Shown here one piece after another: positions 35,423 to 46,694 of a stretch of 64,000 nt of DNA (the first letter of the stretch is position 1; each line of letters opens with the position of its first letter). The notes beneath the pieces were generated by a model, which did not search any database, was not told where the DNA came from, and saw only the letters and a program-made list of their open reading frames with translations. The stretch covers positions 64,400,390-64,464,389 of the forward strand of contig OZ024912.1 of NCBI GenBank assembly GCA_964017125.1, read 5' to 3'. Made by a program: the position numbers and the translations under genes. The DNA is from Flabesymbios commensalis (Eukaryota > Annelida > Polychaeta > Terebellida > Flabelligeridae).

Positions 35423-35892
35423 AATCCACTCGTGGAGTGGTCAGTTAGACGGCTAGCCTTTTATCTTATGTTAGTTGAAGAGCAAAGACAAACCCCGTCC
35501 CACAAGCAAGATCTGATACCACAACTCTGAGCGAATGTTGGGCCGATTTGAAAAAAAAGCCTGAGTTGTCTTGAATTTTGAGCAGCGTCTGAGAAGCGGA
35601 GCCATCATCGGGATAGCGTTGGACCAGCTCTTCGTATCAGATGGGACTGACCTACGCATGACAAAAAGAATCTCTTTATTTATTGGCTGGATCTAAAATA
35701 TCTCGAATCACGTTTACCATGCTTCTAAACACAAATTTGTAAATTTCTCGGAATTTACGAGCAAATTTCTCGGAATTTACGAGCCCGTTAGCACGGAGAT
35801 ACAAAATAAAAAAATAATGTTTTTAAAATAGAGAATATGTCACATAATTCTATAAACTGTTACACTGGTTACGGTGAACGAACGATATATAA
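35423..35892. other. Unique, no gene seen
   Basis: A short direct repeat AATTTCTCGGAATTTACGAG occurs twice (about 35742 and 35764). Confidence 0.45.
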
Positions 35893-36138
35893 TTAACCCT
35901 TTAACCGCCAAATTACTCTAATTGAATTTTCACCCACTTGCAGTTGTGTTTTGCTGACGCGATCCCCAGCTTCAAGTGAGTGAAAATTATTCAGATTTGA
36001 CAAAATGGAAGTCAGCTCTTTTCCAATCTTGCTGGTCGATGTGACATTTTGTCTTTAACATATTTAAAATGTGGTACTTAATGTGCTAATGAAAAATGAA
36101 AACCCGAATATATGAGGCACCGGCGGTTAAAGGGTTAA
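35893..36138 (+). repeat. Family A TTAA MITE (copy A6)
   Basis: TTAACCCTTTAACCGCC ... GGCGGTTAAAGGGTTAA, 246 bp. The left hairpin arm has several changes. Confidence 0.9.
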
Positions 36139-36270
36139 ATATGGCAGGCGTAACATAAATCTGGGCCTCTCAATGGCCAGAACATTATATGGCTCCCACA
36201 TTATTCTCGTTTACAGATAAGGGCAAAGATCGTGAATTAAAAAGCACGCAAAATATGTGTGAGCCCAAAA

Positions 36271-36400
36271 CCCTATGGGGATTGTCTCAATGTTGGCCTA
36301 ATGCTGGGCCATTGTTAAACCTGTACCATACAATAGCTGACAACCAAAACATACTTTGACCCATCATTGCCCCAATGTTGGCCCAGCGTCCGATTGTGGC
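36271..36400. repeat. Family C traces (C16), degenerate
   Basis: CAATGTTGGCCTAATGCTGG and CAATGTTGGCCCAGCGTCCG about 80 bp apart. Low-quality match. Confidence 0.35.
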
Positions 36401-37286
36401 GCCACAGAGAATCTCCCGCACAAGAGCCAAAAATATATTCCAATCGCAAAATCAACAATTGGCAGAAAAAAGTTACATAATATCTTTTCATGAATAATTT
36501 CACCTCCCTGAACACAATAAGTAGCGGGATCTGAGAAAAAATAAACTGAGATTAGCATAGCTGAAAATTAAAAAAAAATGGTGTAGTATGTAGCAGCAGC
36601 TTTAAATTAACCATAGATGTCACAAATTAAAAAGCTGAATCAATACAAAATTATCATGGAGAAAAGGTTAGCGTGAACGTTTAGCAGAGCATCATACCGA
36701 CAATCTCACTTTTGCGTGTACACATACTTTTTAAATTGGAGTATGTGGATTTCCCTCAATATCTTGTAATTAAAGGTAATTCGTGCTGCACATCTTGAAT
36801 GAAGTTGAAAAAAGTTGTCTAGGTCAGCAAAATATATAAGTTTTATGAAAACAATTATTCGAGATTTTGGAAAGATGATATTGAATAAATGCAGGTTCAC
36901 ACATTTACTTTTTAAGTCCAACAACATAGACCGATGATGCACATGTTTAATTCTGCAATGCCAAAAAAAGTGATGATACAGTCCAACATGAGTAATGAAA
37001 CGACCATAATAAAAAACCTTGTGGTTGATTTTGTTTTTGTCGCTTGACTGCTGTGTGTGAATGATTCAATAAAAAAATCAGTAAAATAAGAAAACTTTCA
37101 TTAAAATCAAATTTTTTTCTCATCTACTGCGGATGTAAGGTAAGACTAAACTAATTGGGTGAAATCAGGGTGAAATCCATTTAATCTTTTTAAAAAAATT
37201 AAACATTTTTTTTCTGGAATTCAATTTGCTTATTATAGAGGGACTGTTTATGGCAGACCGTGCATTATTTTTGGCAAACCCTGCCT

Positions 37287-37288
<2 letters not shown>
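36401..37288. other. AT-rich unique stretch, no gene seen
   Basis: No supported exon or repeat family. Confidence 0.4.

Positions 37289-37332
<44 letters not shown>
37289..37332. repeat. (TA)n microsatellite
   Basis: 22 TA units without interruption. Confidence 0.97.
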
Positions 37333-37333
<1 letters not shown>

Positions 37334-37963
37334 TAGTTATTTAGATGCTAAGCGATAAATGGTGCATATGCATAAAATGCCAACCGTAATTGGGCTATGT
37401 GGCATAGTTTCACTGCTTTTTCGTCTCAGACGCGTCTCAGGCGCACCTTTATCGAGATGTGACATTTAAGTTTTTCTAAAGTACTGCCAGTGGGTCTTTT
37501 TCGACATTTGACCCAGCCTAACTCGCACGCGATTGGTCGGATCACTTAAAAAATACCGCAGGATACATCGCCACCCAAAGAACACTGTGCGTAAATGTCA
37601 AGTCAATCGGTTGAATACGCTCACAGAATGAATATTGGCGACTGTCGAGCGTTTACATTGTCGAAATGTTGAATACTGATAATAACATTAATATACAGCA
37701 CTGAAACAAATCTCATCACACAGAATTTATTATTTCATGGTAATTTATATCTCATATTTTACCTATATAGGATTTATGACAAATCTGTATGACAAATCTG
37801 TATGATGTGTAGGGCTACTACTTTCACTACACTCATATAATACTGTTTTGTTGAAGCACAAGGTGGTTTCCGCACTAAAATGAGTACTATTGACAGTATG
37901 TTTGTCTTAGATAATGTTATTACTTGGTTTATCAGCAATAAAAAGAAACTTCACTGTGCATTT

Positions 37964-38007
37964 CGTCTGACGAGTGTCAGATAGGATCCTTTAGCTCCGA
38001 GGCGACG
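37964..38007. repeat. Family G half-palindrome inserted in the LINE (copy G2)
   Basis: CGTCTGACGAGTGTCAGATA ... GAGGCGACG, 44 bp, is the right half of copy G1 plus its first four bases. It is flanked by ATTT on both sides (4-bp target duplication). Insert plus duplication is 48 bp, so the LINE frame is kept in phase, though a stop is included. The left arm was probably deleted after insertion. Confidence 0.8.
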
Positions 38008-39030
38008 ATTTGTAGGCTATTCAAAGGCATTTGACTAAGTAGTACGTGATAACCTGTGGCATAAACTTTTAAAACTGGGATCTCGGGATAAAATGTTCAA
38101 TTTTATACAGAGTATTTATTCAACTGTCAAATCAGGATTAAAATTTATCACTGATGCTTTTGATTGTACATTAGGCGTTCGACAAGGCGAGCACCTTTCA
38201 CCCTTTCTTTTCCCAATGAACGTGATGATTTGTTTTAGGAATAATGGATCAACCGGCATTGACATAGGCTTTATGAAGTTGTGTGTATTATTATATGCGG
38301 ATGATGGCGTTTTGCGTGTCGAAATTTTTACTGGTTTACAACCAGGCCTTGATATTTTGTATAGATATTGTACTAGATGGGAATTAACTCTAAATGTTAC
38401 TAAAACAAAAATTTTGTTTTTTAGGTCGAGAGGAAAATTGAGTTTTAATGATAAATAATATTATAATGGGGATGGGTTCGCAATTGTGGATTTTTTCCCC
38501 GTACCTTGGTATGGTATTTTCTTACAGAGGTTCTTCATTCATACAAACACAGTTGATATGCGTACAGCAAGGTCTCAAATCAGTACTTAGCTTACGAAGT
38601 AAGGTGAAGCTACTCGTAAATATAAATAAGGTCGTGTCGTGAACAAGTACATAAAGTTTGTATAAAAGTATTTCAGAAGTAAAACGGTCCACAATGAATG
38701 AAATTATGTATGGTGAACTTGGACGTGTACCATTGATTGTCCAGATATACATAATAATTGTGAAATTTTGGCTAAAAAAATAAATATAAAACAAACTCGT
38801 CTGACAAAAGTCTTATATAATGTACAATTTAATGCACTTACAAATAATCATACAATAATAAATTAAGAAGAAAGTAAGTGAAGTCAGGAATCTGCTTTGT
38901 TCATATGGTTTCGGCACAGCTTGGTATAACCAAGGAGTTGGTGATGAAATATATTTTTAGTGTTATTCAAACAGAGGGCCATTGATTTGCATCTTCACGA
39001 CTGGTAATTAAATTTGTGAAATTCAAACGT

Positions 39031-39276
39031 TTAACCCCTTAACCGCCAAATTATTCAACTTGAATTTTCACCCACTTGAAGTTGTGTCTCGCTGACGCGA
39101 TCCACAACTTCAAGTGAGTGAAAATGGTCAGATATGACAAAATGGAGGTCAACTGTTTTCAAATATTGCTGATTTATGTCACATTTTATCTTTAACATGT
39201 TCAAAAGGTGGTACTTAATGTGTTGATAAAAAAATGAAAACCCGAATATATGCGTCACCGGCGGTTAAAGGGTTAA
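39031..39276 (+). repeat. Family A TTAA MITE (copy A7) inserted in the LINE
   Basis: TTAACCCCTTAACCGCC ... GGCGGTTAAAGGGTTAA, 246 bp. The LINE reads on after removing the element and one TTAA (CAAACG|TTTAATGAGCG). This shows directly that TTAA is the duplicated target. Confidence 0.92.
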
Positions 39277-39400
39277 TGAGCGTCTGTGTTTTATATGTGA
39301 CCTCGATGAATTGGAAGGCGAATATTATTTTTTTGTATTATGGTGTCCTGCATAAACAGTAATAAGACAAAAATATATAAAAAAATATTATTATCAATAT

Positions 39401-39574
39401 CCTAGTATGTATAAATTTATAAAACTATTAACAATAGAAAATAAAATTGTATTTAGAAAACTAGCAGTTTCTATGCTTTAAAAGAATCCTAGTACATGTA
39501 TAATTTACAAAATTATTAACAATAGAAAATAAAATAGTATTTAGAAAACTAGCAGCTTGTATGCTTTCAAAGAA
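39401..39574 (+). repeat. In-phase 87-bp tandem duplication in the LINE 3' region
   Basis: CCTAGTATGTATAAATTTAT starts the first unit, CCTAGTACATGTATAATTTA the second, 87 bp later. 87 bp is 29 codons. Both units have diverged. Confidence 0.8.
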
Positions 39575-39706
39575 AGAAACGAGATTGTTTATATTATTGA
39601 CCGAAACATTCCAATTCACTGTTTTACTGTATTGTTTTAATTTATTTGTATTTTAAATGTGCCTGACATGCGATGTATTTGCCTTTGGTTAATAAACATT
39701 ATTATT

Positions 39707-39914
39707 TTCTCAGAAGTTGTCCCGAGGGTAATTTGACCCTTCGTGGTAACATGGCTGCGATTTAATGTCAGAGGTTCAACCTTTGTGTCTGGAACATTTA
39801 CATACATGCACTTCACGGATCGAGTTACACGCTGACGAAATACTCAGAACCAACTTTGCACCGACGGAATATTTTGCCATCCGAGTACACAGAGTTGAGT
39901 TTTATCTGAGTATA
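39707..39914. other. Unique, no gene seen
   Basis: Nothing recognisable. Confidence 0.4.
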
Positions 39915-40408
39915 TGGTCTCACCAACCCTAAATAAGCCGAAATCACGGCAGGTGTATACTAATGATGGAATCATCACACAAAAGATTATCAATGCGGCT
40001 GTTTCAACCTGTGTTGAATTCAAAACAAATACAAAGAAGTTATATTTCTGTGAACATTTAATAAGTACACGATGTTTCCTTCATCCCGGATATCAGATAT
40101 AACTGTTTCGTGATAATCTGACAGGGATACAGTGGGTTAAACGGATGTGTGTCTGGTCTGTGAAAGAGGGTATGAATTTAAGAGTAATTTGAACTACGAT
40201 GACCTTTTTGCACACTAGGGGGCCTAGCTCAAAATCTGTCTGGGTAGCAACCCTTTATCGGAACTGTTTTTGAAAATTCACAGTCCAGGCTTCATTATGA
40301 TATGCGGCACTAGATAGGGGGGAGGGCAAAAAGAAGTAAAATCGGGCCGTGGAATTGAGGCATTTTACATGTATTTCAATGGGACTGGCATTTGGGGTGG
40401 TGAGACCA
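39915..40408. repeat. Family K element with inverted ends, copy 1 (hAT-like)
   Basis: TGGTCTCACCA at the left and TGGTGAGACCA at the right, 494 bp. It is flanked by TGAGTATA and TGAGTATG (7 of 8 match), the 8-bp duplication size of hAT elements. A 62-codon frame (39914-40102) is too short for a transposase. Non-autonomous. Confidence 0.75.
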
Positions 40409-41014
40409 TGAGTATGCAGAAGGCTATTCAGGTTTTCTTGGTTTAATTGACATATTCCGACTGGTTAATACAAAAAATGGCGCTTTAAACCTATATTAAC
40501 TGGATGTCTATCGTCGCTGCAATAAAAAAAATCCACAATTTTGATTAGAAAGTGTATAATTGAGAAAATGGTAGGATAACTAAGCCTAAGAGAGATCTGT
40601 GAAGGTCGTGTTTTGAGGATAATTCATGGATAAAATACTTGATTTGTAATTTGAGAGTCATATGGGAGCAAATAAAAAATCAAATATAACGAATTTGGAA
40701 GCGCATAATAATAAAAACAGTTCACCCTAATGTGTATGTCCTCTTTCATCAACATTTTTGAAAATAAAAAGTAACCATGACAACTTTTTATGACGAAATA
40801 GTGGCGGGAATAGTCACTCTATTTAAATATTGTATGCACAGCGACATTAACGAAAAACGGACTGATTTTCAGTACATCTATGATTTTTCAAAGTGCTGCC
40901 AAGGCAACAGTTTTTACAAGATCTACTTAATTCAAAAAATATATTGCTCAGAACAACTTGAAGCTTCATCCTAGGCTGAAAAAAATTTAACAACTACATA
41001 TACATTTCTATATA
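40409..41014. other. Sequence between the two family K copies
   Basis: AT-rich, no repeat or gene recognised. Confidence 0.4.
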
Positions 41015-41507
41015 TGGTCTCACCACCCTAAATAAGCCGAAATCACGGTAGGTGTATACTAATGATGGAATCATCACACAAAAGATTATCAATGCGGCTG
41101 TTTCAACCTGTGTTGAATTCAAAACAAATACAAAGAAGTTATATTTCTGTGAATATTTAATAAGTACACGATGTTTCCTTCATCCCGGATATCAGATATA
41201 ACTGTTTCGTGATAATCTGACAGGGATACAGTGGGTTAAACGGATGTGTGTCTGGTCTGTGAAAGAGGGTATGAATTTAAGAGTAATTTGAACTACGATG
41301 ACCTTTGTGCACACTAGGGGGCCTAGCTCAAAATCTGTCTGGGTAGCAACCCTTTATCGGAGCTGTTTTTGAAAATTCACAGTCCAGGCTTCATTATGAT
41401 ATGCGGCACTAGATAGGGGGGAGGGCAAAAAGAAGTAAAATCGGGCCGTGGAATTGAGGCATTTTACATGTATTTCAATGGGACTGGCATTTGGGGTGGT
41501 GAGACCA
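41015..41507. repeat. Family K element, copy 2
   Basis: Same ends and about 99% identical to copy 1 (about five differences seen), same orientation, 1.1 kb away. No matching target duplication is seen, unlike copy 1. Confidence 0.75.
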
Positions 41508-42230
41508 CATGCATATGAAATTATGGCGTTTCACATGATTTTATATATTTTTAAGCGTCACATGATACACGCATGGTACAGATTCATTCAGCAAAAAAAA
41601 CCCAGACAATTATGTCGTGATATCCAGGTGCAGTTATTGGGAATTATGTCTGCACAGTTTTTCTTAGTTATGGAATATTAAATATTTGAAAACAGGATCG
41701 TTAAAAGAAGACAAAACTACTGAAATTAAAATGTAACCTCTTTTTAAATATATTTAGCAAAAAAATAATTTTCAATCGATTCAATCAATAAAAAAAGCCT
41801 AAAGGTTAAAGTTTTCAAATTTCTCAAAAAAACCCACTTAAATCCCCATTTCAACGAAGGAGTGCGTGATCTCACTTGGGAATCTTGAAGGTGATAACAT
41901 GAAGCCTTTGAAGCGTCATCGAAGTAATTTTTTACTGGATCATAATTTTGGGGGTAAAAGAAAATAGGTTATCTAGAAACACACGTGCACTTCCGGTGAC
42001 ATCACTTCCTGTCATTACGGCGTCCTAGTTCTCGTCAGAACTTACGGAAGCCAGAGTACAAAGAGGAAGCCACTAAGGGTTCCTCACTTCAGTCAGTCAC
42101 CATTTGCCTGCTGAAATAACAATTTGTCTTCCCAGGCTTCTATATATAGTACTTTTTAAAGCAAATCACAAACTAAAAAAAAACTCCCGCCTCAAATAAT
42201 AATTCTATTTAATCGATTTTGCTCCTAGCC
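41508..42230. other. Unique, no gene seen
   Basis: Nothing recognisable; 41980-42110 is GC-richer. Confidence 0.35.
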
Positions 42231-42500
42231 AATTTGACATATTTCACAGCATATCATAAAAAGCTTGGTAGATATTCGGTCAATTTGAATTTGATAGAGT
42301 TTGATTTTTCAGATCACATTCCTCCCTGAAACCTCACATTTTGCCTCATGGTAATGGTCTAGCCATCGAGCACGGATTACCACATATCAAGCATAGCAAA
42401 GTAAATAATGCCGTTCTAATTTGCTCAGGGTGCATCCTCCCCTGAAACCTTACATTTTATTTTATGGTGATGGTCTAGCTCTCTAGAGCGGTTTTCATGA
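42231..42500. repeat. Dispersed repeat (CCCTGAAACCTCACATTTTG type)
   Basis: Two units: CCTCCCTGAAACCTCACATT (42324) and CTCCCCTGAAACCTTACATT (42437), each followed by ATGGTAATGGTCTAGC-type sequence. Same family as 29760-30190 and 50030-50390. Confidence 0.6.
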
Positions 42501-42759
42501 TATTCCACAGTCACGCTGCATTGGTAATGCATGCACCGATTCGGGAGCTTCATTGGCATCGCTGTTGAGCCGAGGAACCAGGGTACGCCGCTGGCAGTCC
42601 GCCTGCAGATCAGCGCCAGACACGTGGAAGCTGCAGGTGCCCTTGGATAATTGTTGTGGACTAGTGCTTCCGTACCATGCAGTACAGCAAACAGCTGAGG
42701 GAGCAAATCCCGAATGACACTCCCCAGAGGGAGGCGAAAAGTATCACCCCAGTAACCCC

Positions 42760-42773
42760 ACCCCCCCCCCCCC
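42760..42773. repeat. Poly-C tract
   Basis: An uninterrupted C run. Two similar tracts lie at about 43210 and 45368. It keeps a 149-codon minus-strand frame (42425-42874) open across a Gly run; that frame is not supported as a gene. Confidence 0.9.
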
Positions 42774-43071
42774 AAAAAAGAAGCTTCTGCAGTGACCAAA
42801 ATGATAAAAAAACTACCGCTGAAAAAGAAATATCCAGCCACATCAATTTGTTCGGTCGATAAAATTTCGGACAAAGTATGCCATTTTACCGCTACTTAAT
42901 TAAAAACGGCGGTCGGTGCTTAGCCATTCTGCGCAATTGTCAATTGGTCGAGCATAATTAGAAATCCTTTCAAAAAAGTCAAAGTATTCATAGAAAATGT
43001 ATACAATAATTAGATTTCCTTTGAAAAATGCAGCCAGCCAAGTCCCTTTCAAACACTTACTGATTTTTAAC

Positions 43072-43155
43072 CCAAAGCTGTTTTAATATTGGCCCATGGT
43101 CTGCGACGCTGGCCAGCATTAAAAAAACATTGGACAAACATCTACTATTTGCTGG
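43072..43155. repeat. Family C hairpin (copy C17)
   Basis: GCTGTTTTAATATTGGCCCA, then CTGCGACGCTGGCCAGCATT. Right tip TATTTGCTGG. Confidence 0.65.
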
Positions 43156-43883
43156 TATCACAGGATACTGAGGGACTACCCTCGCTCCTCACCCTGGAGT
43201 GGTATTAGACCCCCCCCCCCCCCAGTCTCCAGCGATCTTGACCTTTATAAATTAGACATCACATCTTAGACCACATGTCTCACCTTACTCATGCAATGAT
43301 TCATTCTACCCACAATCGATAATATTTTACAGTCACATTATACAGTTCTTCCATACCGATTTAGTGTGAATGTTTCACATGAAATATGTTATAAGGTCCT
43401 TGTATTCATAATTCATATGTGATAAAGTTATTGGAGCAACATATACTATAAGAATGTTCACAAATCCACGAATAAGCAGATATGATGCTGATAAATTTGA
43501 CTGATTTCAGTCTAGCAGTTTCTGAGATAACTGATAGGCCTACCTTTCTGGAGGGAAGCACACTAAACATAAACTCACAAGTAACGGACATTTTAATAGC
43601 AAAACATGCTTAACCATCAGCAGAACAGCACATTTGTTGTTTGAGATGGTGTCGAGAAAAAATTTAAAACATCATTAAAAAGCAACAGGAACATAAGTGA
43701 TTTCACATAACCTCCTATGTGTATTCATATAATAAGGATCACTGTTCTGTCATCTAGAATGATTATAACAAAAAAACATTGTTTAAAAAGTTTGCACCTT
43801 CAGCTTAGTTTACTAGCTTTACAATTGTAAGCATCCTCACGTACCATGGAATTAAATCGGTAATTCACAAAGGCCAGGGTGTG
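43156..43883. other. Unique, no gene seen
   Basis: Contains a poly-C run at 43210-43223; otherwise AT-rich. Confidence 0.4.
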
Positions 43884-44111
43884 TTAACCATTTCAGCGCG
43901 GGTATAGATTTTAGACGTCAGAATCTGACGTCTACAGACGTCAGATTCTGACGTCTAAAATCGATCCCCGCACTGAGAGAGTAAACTATTTATAATGGCC
44001 GTAGACCCACATTAGGCATTCACATGAAGCGGAAACAGCAAACTAAAACATCAAATTGAAAAAACCCTTTTGTCTTTATCGATTACACAACACTATTTCA
44101 GCGCTTTAAGT
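43884..44111 (-). repeat. Family B MITE (copy B10)
   Basis: TTAACCATTTCAGCGCGGG, a very regular GACGTC palindrome (TTTTAGACGTCAGAATCTGA and complement), then the conserved middle ending CAGCGCTTTAAG. Confidence 0.88.
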
Positions 44112-44942
44112 GCTGTGTGAACAGTTGTGAACGGTGAAAATAAAAAAGAACATTACGTCCAATCACTGCAATATGTGGGTAAAAGGACATTTTCAATTCA
44201 ATACAAGTCTTCAACGCAATTTTTATATATGACTTAATTGTATTGTTTACATTATCTGGAGATAGCTCCCTGTCTTGGTCGCTGACATGTTATGGTACCG
44301 AGGTGACATCCAGGGAGTTAGCATCACTTAAATCAATACTTAAATTATTTAATTGTAATATAAATATAATATAATGTAGATGGTCTCATGATAAAAACAA
44401 ATCATTTATAATACTGCATATATAAGATTTATTTTGTTTGATCGAATAAATGAATCTGAATCGGAATATATTGAATAGTGTCATTTGCGATAATTTCATT
44501 TGCGATCAAAGTGTTTCTTAATGAACCCTGGCTTATCTCCTGATAGAATATCTTCTATTTGTAGTCCCGACCTTTCCTTTCCAACTGAATTGATACGTAG
44601 TCAATTTATCGACCTGGGTTACGGAGAAGTCCTAGTGTTTAAACCCACCCCAAATTGATGAAATGTCTTAATGGTCACACTCACAGCTGAGGTCAATGCC
44701 AAGGTTAATGGAATAGAAGTTAATGAGCAAACACGAGTTAGAAGGTCGAAAAGGTCAAGTCAAAGATCATGGTAGGGAAGTAAAACGAGAGGGGACGTCA
44801 CATGTAAGCAGGACGAGTCATTTGTTGTGACATTTTAATGAATTATGTAATATATAAACAAAGGATCAAGATGTGAGTGAGTACGGGTATTTGATGTTTT
44901 ATTCAATACGGTGGTTTTTATCAGCCCTGGGAATCTCTCATG
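44112..44942. other. Unique stretch with a weak hairpin and LINE-like tail
   Basis: A weak hairpin is at 44264-44325 (TAGCTCCCTG / CAGGGAGTTAGC). CGAATAAATGAATCTGAATC near 44443 resembles a LINE 3' tail. No gene. Confidence 0.35.
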
Positions 44943-45220
44943 TAACCTTTTCAGTGCGTGGACCGTCTTTATACAACAGAATCTGACGTCTAGAGACGTC
45001 AGATTCTGACGTATTAAGACAGTCCCCGTCTCCAGACGTCAGATTCTGACGTATAAAGACGGTCCCCGCACCAAAAGACTTAAAATATCTATGATGTTCG
45101 TAGACCCATAAAATAAGTATTCAAATGAAGCGGAAAGAGCCAACTAAGACATTTATGATGATTTCGAATTAAAAAAAAACACTCTTAGTCACCCTGGTTT
45201 AGACAAAAAACAACCCTTTA
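44943..45220 (-). repeat. Family B MITE (copy B11) with an expanded hairpin
   Basis: TAACCTTTTCAGTGCGTGGA, then three rather than two AATCTGACGT/GACGTCAGATT blocks with two right-hand boundaries (AGTCCCCGTC and GGTCCCCGCA). The hairpin has an extra arm, probably by internal duplication. Confidence 0.8.
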
Positions 45221-46464
45221 GGCCTACCTTCCATCAGCACAGCGGTTATATTCATATTCTTTTTCTAATGGTATTATTTTTTATAATTATGAAAAGAAAA
45301 AAAATACCTCTTATAATATTCATTATGGCAATAATTGAGGGTGCTTTTCTTCGGATGGACTATGTTACCCCCCCCCCCCCAGCGTTAGATTGATGGCACG
45401 GAATCAGGGGTAAACACAGCAAATGGGAATCACCATATCCCACTGGAGATGCAGATCACGAGCTGACATCTAATGTGCCGAAAACAACATAAACAACACG
45501 TGCTCTAGGAATTAAAGAGGGGTATCTCTCTTTTTGTGGACTGGTAGATACGTCATTCAAATCCCAAGGGCTGACTACCACTATTTATCTGTTGACCTTC
45601 CCAATGTCAAGGTCTTTCACGGGCACTAACGTCACTGACTAATGCTAATGATGACTCGTGAATGGGTAACACCAGCGAGCCAATGCATGCATGGCGACTT
45701 AAGTCAGGTCGATTTTACCCATACATAGGCTAATTCGTGCCAGGAGCATCCCGTATAGGCCTAACAGAAGTCAGGTGTTTCGCGACTAAAATTCGAAAGC
45801 ACCGTCAAAATCAGCCTCTCCACATGAAAACACTCCAAACAATTTTTTTTTAAATTTAGATTCTACTTTTGAAGTAAATAATACTATTTTAATTATACTT
45901 TTTTCAACATACGGTTCGGAATATATCGTGTTCAAAAGCTGTTGCGTGGCCATCTTGGAAAATTCACTTTTATGGTCATCTCATAATGTTATACCACTAT
46001 GAAAATAATATATGCCCAATGCTTGATAATAATTGTTATTCGTAGTTGTTAAATCTGGCATTCTGAGGAAAGCATGCGATTTATTTTTAGCACAAATAGA
46101 TGGAAAATAAAGTAACGTTATTTTCAGTAAATACATAGGGGGCCTAGACCTGGTCTATCTCTAAAAATTCAGGGTTGGATGGAGATATACTGGACTGATT
46201 TAATTACAAGGCAGTTTGTGCAATAATGTAATATTTTACATATCATATCAGGTCGACAATTATGTAAATCAAATCGTACCTATATTACATATTTATGACC
46301 AATGAATCTAAAGCACTGCGTTGCAAAAGGTCCATCTACCACTAGCGTTATTCCAATGCCTTGTTGAGCACAGATAGCCAATAAATCGCCGGAGATTTCC
46401 ATGAGAAATATCACCTTGGACTTGTCCGCCACAAATCACATCTCAATCGCTCCCCGCCTGGGTG
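45221..46464. other. Unique stretch, no gene seen
   Basis: Poly-C tract at 45368-45380. GTGGCCATCTTGG near 45951 is dispersed-repeat-like. No exon supported. Confidence 0.4.
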
Positions 46465-46694
46465 TTAACCCTTTAACCGCCAAATATTCACCCACTTGAA
46501 GTTGTGTCTCGCTGCCGCGATCCACAACTTCAAGTGAGTAAAAATTATTCAGATTTGACAAAATGGAGGTCAACTGTTATCAAATATTGCTGATTGACGT
46601 CACATTTTATCTTTAACATGTGTAAAAGGTGGTACTTAATGTGCTATTAAAATGAAAACCCGAATATATGCGGCACCGGCGGTTAAAGTGTTAA
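46465..46694 (+). repeat. Family A TTAA MITE (copy A8)
   Basis: TTAACCCTTTAACCGCCAAA ... CGGCGGTTAAAGTGTTAA. A short deletion lies near the left end. Apex CTCGCTGCCGCGATCC. Confidence 0.88.

Larger units (their letters stand above)
37848..39706 (+). mobile_element. LINE (non-LTR retrotransposon), 5'-truncated, with two nested insertions
   Basis: It starts inside the reverse transcriptase at QGGFRTKMSTIDSMFVLDNV and LHCAF, continues with SKAFD (first catalytic Asp), LGVRQGEHLSPFLF, then YADD (catalytic pair, 38296-38307) and LTLNVTKTKILFFRS. The thumb part SSFIQTQLICVQQGLKSVL follows in another frame. The region from about 38640 has MNEIMYGELGRVPL, LLCSYGFGTAWYNQGVGDE, and after an insertion RLCFICDLDELEGEYYFF (zinc-knuckle-like CxxC) and YKFIKLLTIENKIVFRKLAV. 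The 3' end resembles an A-rich LINE tail (AATAAACATTATTATT). Breaks: a stop after SKAFD, a stop near 38456, a frameshift near 38500, and a deletion around 38640. Insertions: G2 at 37964 and A7 at 39031. The clade is not assigned with certainty; the layout is that of a type common in marine invertebrates. Confidence 0.88.

Noticed and set aside
42425-42874. 149-codon minus frame as a gene
   Set aside because: It runs across a poly-C tract and has no recognisable domain.
44340-44470. LINE 3' end suggested by AATAAATGAATCTGAATC
   Set aside because: Only the tail motif is visible; no coding remnant upstream.
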